The translations under genes were made by a program, and so were the position numbers. From Syntrophaceae bacterium UBA5761 (GTDB lineage: Bacteria; Desulfobacterota; Syntrophia; Syntrophales; UBA4778), in contig DIEZ01000008.1 in the NCBI GenBank assembly GCA_002418885.1, forward strand, positions 1-16,960: a DNA stretch of 16,960 nucleotides, in the 5' to 3' direction. The notes beneath the pieces were generated by a model. It was given only the letters and a program-made list of their open reading frames with translations. It was not told the DNA's origin and ran no database searches. Below are positions 13,429-16,960 of the stretch, one piece after another (position 1 is the stretch's first letter; the number at the start of each line of letters is the position of its first letter).

Positions 13429-14115
13429 ATGAAGAGAAAGGCGGTCGTACTCACGAGCGGCGGGATCGACTCGACGACGGCGATGGCCGTCGCCCGCGAG
13501 GAGGGGTATGAACTCTACAGCCTTACCTTCAACTACGGCCAGCGCCACGCCGTTGAGCTCGTCGCAGCGCGCAGGGTCGCCGAGGCCTTCGGCGCAAAAG
13601 AACACCTGGTGATTCACCTCGACCTCATCAAGATCGGGGGATCCGCCTTGACTGCCGACATCCCGGTCCCCAAATCCCGGACCGAAGAGGAGATGCGCCG
13701 GGAGATCCCCGTCACCTATGTGCCGGCGCGGAACACCGTTTTTCTTTCCTATGCCCTCGCCTGGGCCGAGGTCCTGGAAGCGCCGGACATCTTCATCGGC
13801 GTCAACGCCCTTGACTATTCCGGCTACCCCGATTGCCGTCCCGAGTACATCCGGGCCTTCGAAGAGACGGCCAATCTTGCTATCAAGGCCGCCGTGGAAG
13901 GCCGGTTCCGGGTCAAGATTCACGTCCCCCTCATCGAGCTCTCAAAAGCGCAGATTATACTTAAAGGCAAAGCCCTGTGCGTGGACTATTCCCTGACCCA
14001 CAGTTGCTACGACCCGACGCCGGAAGGCAAAGCCTGCGGCCGGTGCGACAGTTGCCTCCTGAGGAAGAAAGGCTTCCGCGAGGCCGGGGTCGAAGACCCG
14101 ACGGTTTACGCGTGA
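13429..14115 (+). CDS. queC: 7-cyano-7-deazaguanine (preQ0) synthase
   Basis: A 228-residue ATP-dependent enzyme that converts 7-carboxy-7-deazaguanine and ammonia to preQ0, the precursor of queuosine in tRNA or of deazapurine DNA modification. The PP-loop is SGGIDSTT at 10-17, FNYGQRH lies at about 34-40, and [11 protein letters not shown] follows. The C-terminal zinc site has four cysteines: Cys193, then Cys203, Cys206 and Cys209 in CGRCDSC. ATG 13429 is chosen for its length and for the AAGGGTGG (13417-13424) 4 bases before it; a GTG at 13411 overlaps queE's end. It follows queE by 10 bases and is the last gene of the operon. No folE or queF lies in the window. Confidence 0.95.
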   Translation: MKRKAVVLTSGGIDSTTAMAVAREEGYELYSLTFNYGQRHAVELVAARRVAEAFGAKEHLVIHLDLIKIGGSALTADIPVPKSRTEEEMRREIPVTYVPARNTVFLSYALAWAEVLEAPDIFIGVNALDYSGYPDCRPEYIRAFEETANLAIKAAVEGRFRVKIHVPLIELSKAQIILKGKALCVDYSLTHSCYDPTPEGKACGRCDSCLLRKKGFREAGVEDPTVYA

Positions 14116-14176
14116 GGGAAAGAACGGCGTCACCCACGAAAATAAGATTTTCAAGAAAGCGGATTCAAACCCGCCC

Positions 14177-14205
14177 TTGACATACTTAACCAAAACAACT
14201 AAGGT
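14177..14205 (+). promoter_or_regulatory. Candidate promoter for the OmpH/Skp gene
   Basis: TTGACA (14177-14182), 17 bases, then TAAGGT (14200-14205), a weak -10. The 164-base gap after queC suggests a new transcription unit here. No terminator of queC is visible in it. Confidence 0.35.
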
Positions 14206-14279
14206 TTCCCTCAACTCGCCGTCCACCGAAAGAAGGTGACGGCACTAATGGGGGTAAAACAATCAAAAGGAGATAAGCG

Positions 14280-14804
14280 ATGAAAAAATTTGTTTTGATT
14301 CCATGCCTTATCGTCTTTTCGGCCCTGTTCCTGAGCCATGCCTACGCCTCGGCCGCCGAAAAGATCGGCTTCATCAACATGAGGGAGGTGATGGCGCGTT
14401 CCGACGCGGGTAAGGCTATGGAAGCGGAATTCAAGAAAGCTGTAGAGGGCAAAAAGGTCGCCATCCAGAAGAAGGAGGGCGAAATCAAGAAGCTAAAAGA
14501 AAACCTCGACAAACAGCGCTCGGTCCTGACGCCCCAGGCCTTGCAGGAAAAGGAGATGCAATACCAGGTCGAGTACAGGGAATACGAGAGAATGGTCAAG
14601 GACGCCAATGAGGAGCTTCGGGCAAAGGAGCAGTTCCTGTCGAACAAACTGATTCCCGAAATCATCAAAGCCGCAACTACCATAGGTCAAAAGGAAAAGT
14701 ACGCAGTGATACTGGAGGAATCCGCCGCAGTTTATTCCTCGAAGGAAAACTCCCTCACGGACAAGGTCATCAAGGAACTCAACAAGACCTATCAGGGCAA
14801 ATAA
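14280..14804 (+). CDS. OmpH/Skp-family periplasmic chaperone
   Basis: A 174-residue protein. Residues 1-26 are a signal peptide (MKKFVLIPCLIVF, ending AYASA). The mature start EKIGFINMREVMARSDAGKAM is the OmpH/Skp opening strand and helix. The centre (about 55-130) is a long charged coiled coil rich in Lys and Glu with alternating hydrophobics (KKVAIQKKEGEIKKLKENL), and the end returns to a strand and helix (YAVILEESAAVYS). Skp forms a trimer with helical tentacles that hold unfolded outer-membrane proteins in the periplasm. AAGGAG (14268-14273) gives a clear SD for ATG 14280. In many genomes the gene lies beside bamA or lpxD; neither is here. Its neighbour 19 bases on is an aldolase. Confidence 0.88.
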   Translation: MKKFVLIPCLIVFSALFLSHAYASAAEKIGFINMREVMARSDAGKAMEAEFKKAVEGKKVAIQKKEGEIKKLKENLDKQRSVLTPQALQEKEMQYQVEYREYERMVKDANEELRAKEQFLSNKLIPEIIKAATTIGQKEKYAVILEESAAVYSSKENSLTDKVIKELNKTYQGK

Positions 14805-14823
14805 AGGGGAGGAGGTGGAGACG

Positions 14824-15627
14824 ATGACGGCAACGATGGAGTGGGGCATGAAGAACCGCATGGCGCAGCTTTTCAAAGAAGACGGCCGTTGTTTTTTCCT
14901 CCCCATCGACCACGGCTACTTCCAGGGACCGACAAGCTGCCTGGAAAAACCCGGTGAGACCATAGCGCCGCTCCTACCCTGGGCCGACGCGATATTCGTG
15001 ACCAGGGGGGTGCTTCGCTCCGCCATGGACCCTGTCAAAAGCAAACCCATCATACTCCGGGTCTCCGGCGGGTCGAGCGTGATCGGCCGGGACCTCGCGA
15101 ACGAGGGCATCACGACCTCCGTCGAGGAGGTCATCCGCCTGAACGCGACAGCCGTGGGGGTCTCGATCTTCGTGGGAAGCGACTATGAATACGAGTCGTT
15201 GATGAACCTTGCCGATGTCGTCAACGACTGCGAGGACTTCGGCATTCCCGTGATGGCCGTGACGGCGGTGGGCAAGGAGCTTGAGAAACAGGAGGTCCGG
15301 TATCTATCCCTGAGCTGTCGCATCGCGGCGGAATTCGGCGCCCGTGTCGTCAAGACCTACTGGTGCAAAAACTTCGACAAGGTCGTCGAGGGGTGCCCGG
15401 TCCCGGTCGTGATGGCCGGCGGGCCGAAGTGCGAGACGGAACTGGAGGTCCTTGAATTCGTCCACGACGGGATGCAGCGCGGCGCCGTCGGGGTAAACCT
15501 GGGCAGGAACGTCTGGCAGAACCCGCATCCCGTCGCCATGATGCGGGCGCTCTACGCCATCATCCACGAAAACGCCTCGGCGAAAGAAGCCCACAAGCTT
15601 TTCACCAGTTTGAAGAAATCGACCTGA
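14824..15627 (+). CDS. LsrF-like class I aldolase (DeoC/FbaB superfamily)
   Basis: A 267-residue TIM-barrel protein of the LsrF / archaeal-type fructose-bisphosphate aldolase group. It shares with LsrF the segments EWGMKNRM, DHGYFQGPT and YLSLSCRIAAEFGA, and VVKTYW holds the Schiff-base lysine (Lys177). VVMAGGPK and NLGRN form the phosphate-binding end. LsrF itself is a thiolase of the AI-2 quorum-sensing phosphate in lsr operons, but no other lsr gene is here. Related proteins make 2-amino-3,7-dideoxy-heptulosonate for aromatic synthesis or cleave ketose phosphates, so the substrate is open. ATG 14824 is chosen because GGAGG (14811-14815) is 8 bases away; the GTG at 14815 overlaps the SD. 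The adjacent zinc dehydrogenase suggests the aldolase product or substrate is a polyol or hydroxyketone. Confidence 0.8.
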   Translation: MTATMEWGMKNRMAQLFKEDGRCFFLPIDHGYFQGPTSCLEKPGETIAPLLPWADAIFVTRGVLRSAMDPVKSKPIILRVSGGSSVIGRDLANEGITTSVEEVIRLNATAVGVSIFVGSDYEYESLMNLADVVNDCEDFGIPVMAVTAVGKELEKQEVRYLSLSCRIAAEFGARVVKTYWCKNFDKVVEGCPVPVVMAGGPKCETELEVLEFVHDGMQRGAVGVNLGRNVWQNPHPVAMMRALYAIIHENASAKEAHKLFTSLKKST

Positions 15628-15642
15628 TTCCCGGAGACGGCG

Positions 15643-16680
15643 ATGCGCGTCGCCATGTATTACAACAACAACGATGTGCGACTCGAAGAGATGCCCGTCC
15701 CGGCAATCGGCCGCGGTGAGATACTGGTCAGGGTCGTCGCGAGCGGCATCTGCGGGAGCGACGTCCTGGAATGGTACCGCATCCGGAAGGCGCCCATCGT
15801 CCTGGGGCATGAGATCGCCGGTGAAATCGTCGAAGTCGGCGAAGGCGTGCGAGGCTGGAGGCCCGGCGACCGTGTCTTCGTTTCCCACCACGTTCCCTGT
15901 AACACATGTCATTACTGTTTGTACGGCCACCACACGGCCTGTGAAACGCTCCACACGACAAATTACTACCCGGGGGGATTCGCCGAGTTCATACGGGTGC
16001 CCGCCTTGAACGTCGACCGCGGGGTTTTTCTCCTTCCCGACGAGCTCACCTTCGAGCAAGGCGCCTTCATCGAACCCCTCGCCTGCGTCGTTCGCGGACA
16101 GAGGGTGGCCGGGCTCCAACCGGGCCGGTGCGTCCTCGTCCTGGGAAGCGGCATCTCCGGCACACTGCACATCCTGCTTGCCCGTGCCCTCGGCGCAGGC
16201 CGGATCATCGCCACAGACGTCCACGATTACCGCACCGGAAAGGCGAGGGAATTCGGCGCCGACGCCGTGTTCCGCGCCGACGAAGACATCCCTGAACGCG
16301 TCCGTGCCGCAAACGGCGGAAGGCTTGCCGACCTCGTCGTCGTGTGTACAGGCGCCCTCTCTGCCTTCCTCCAGGCCATACAGTGCGTGGACCGCGGGGG
16401 TACGGTCCTGAGCTTTGCCACCACGGAACCGGACGTCCGGCTTCCGGTCCCGATAAACGAATTTTGGAGGAATGAAATCAGCCTCATGCCTTCTTACGGA
16501 AACGCGCCCCTCGACGCCGTCGAGGCAATCGAGTTCCTTCGGGCCGGGCGGGTCTCCGTAGACGGGATGGTCACCCACCGGCTGGGTCTCGAGGAAACTG
16601 GGTTGGGCTTCAGACTGACGGCCTCGGCCGGAGAATCACTCAAAGTCATCGTTGAACCCCATCGACCCCCGCGGGGATGA
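15643..16680 (+). CDS. Zinc-dependent medium-chain alcohol dehydrogenase, sugar/polyol type
   Basis: A 345-residue MDR-superfamily enzyme of normal length. The catalytic zinc site has Cys37 (GICGSD), His56-Glu57 (GHEIAGE) and Glu144 (FIEPLACV). The structural zinc has four cysteines at 86, 89, 92 and 100 (CNTCHYC and the later Cys). The NAD(P) Rossmann turn is VLGSGISG at 166-173, and RIIATDVHDY holds the acid after the second strand (Asp196 region). It oxidises a hydroxyl beside a polar chain; the pattern is like sorbitol, threonine or glucitol dehydrogenases, and the exact substrate is not readable. GGAG sits about 7 bases before ATG, and the gene starts 15 bases after the aldolase stop, so the two are one operon. 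The tail after residue 335 is proline-rich and non-conserved. Confidence 0.88.
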   Translation: MRVAMYYNNNDVRLEEMPVPAIGRGEILVRVVASGICGSDVLEWYRIRKAPIVLGHEIAGEIVEVGEGVRGWRPGDRVFVSHHVPCNTCHYCLYGHHTACETLHTTNYYPGGFAEFIRVPALNVDRGVFLLPDELTFEQGAFIEPLACVVRGQRVAGLQPGRCVLVLGSGISGTLHILLARALGAGRIIATDVHDYRTGKAREFGADAVFRADEDIPERVRAANGGRLADLVVVCTGALSAFLQAIQCVDRGGTVLSFATTEPDVRLPVPINEFWRNEISLMPSYGNAPLDAVEAIEFLRAGRVSVDGMVTHRLGLEETGLGFRLTASAGESLKVIVEPHRPPRG

Positions 16681-16698
16681 CCCCCGCATACCTTGTAA

Positions 16699-16960
<262 letters not shown>

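Noticed and set aside
15304..16578. 424-residue open frame on the minus strand opposite the dehydrogenase
   Set aside because: It runs antisense to two well-supported genes, has no recognisable domain, and its composition (His/Asp/Arg-rich) is what GC-rich codons give when read backwards.

Overview
The window reads as part of a chromosome from an anaerobic, Gram-negative, fairly GC-rich bacterium. My guess, from gene content only, is a fermenting, syntrophic or sulfate-reducing member of the Desulfobacterota (old Deltaproteobacteria). The reasons are an oxygen-sensitive 4-hydroxybutyryl-CoA dehydratase beside acyl-CoA genes, an outer-membrane beta-barrel, a periplasmic OmpH/Skp-type protein, and long runs of co-directional genes with good Shine-Dalgarno (SD) sites. 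No rRNA, tRNA, CRISPR array, insertion sequence or phage gene was seen. No gene-free stretch exceeds about 215 bases.

Layout. (1) 1-3821, plus strand: a CoA-thioester catabolic island. It holds the 3' part of a divergent acyl-CoA dehydrogenase, a full-length abfD with all iron-sulfur ligands, a small Nfu-type scaffold protein, a small cysteine-rich CGGC protein, the first 110 codons of an AbfT-type CoA-transferase, and then abruptly the back half of a metallo-beta-lactamase-fold lactonase-like gene. The last two meet at about 3393-3396 and both look broken. A strong terminator closes the block at 3904-3936. (2) 3954-7064, minus strand: a secreted PPC-domain protein broken by one base, a MetA-type outer-membrane protein whose SD lies in a perfect 12-bp hairpin, and a crotonase. 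(3) 7226-8941, plus strand: an ArsR-type repressor, an ArsP-type permease and a thioredoxin-like CxxxCxxC protein, which look like an organoarsenical export cassette. A half-size UPF0016/Gdt1 membrane protein follows. (4) glmM on the minus strand, divergent from a secreted TPR protein; both have candidate promoters in the gap. (5) queD-queE-queC, the 7-deazaguanine (preQ0) operon, probably downstream of the TPR gene. (6) An OmpH/Skp-type chaperone, an LsrF-like class I aldolase and a zinc alcohol dehydrogenase in tight succession, then the start of obg.

How they work together. AbfD converts 4-hydroxybutyryl-CoA to crotonyl-CoA. AbfT would have made its substrate from 4-hydroxybutyrate, and the crotonase and acyl-CoA dehydrogenase families act on the same kind of intermediates. 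The Nfu and CGGC proteins directly behind abfD may serve its unusual cluster; this is inference. The gap at 5092-5306 shows only the RBS of the minus-strand gene, and I recognise nothing else there. The gap at 16681-16809 shows no convincing promoter or terminator.
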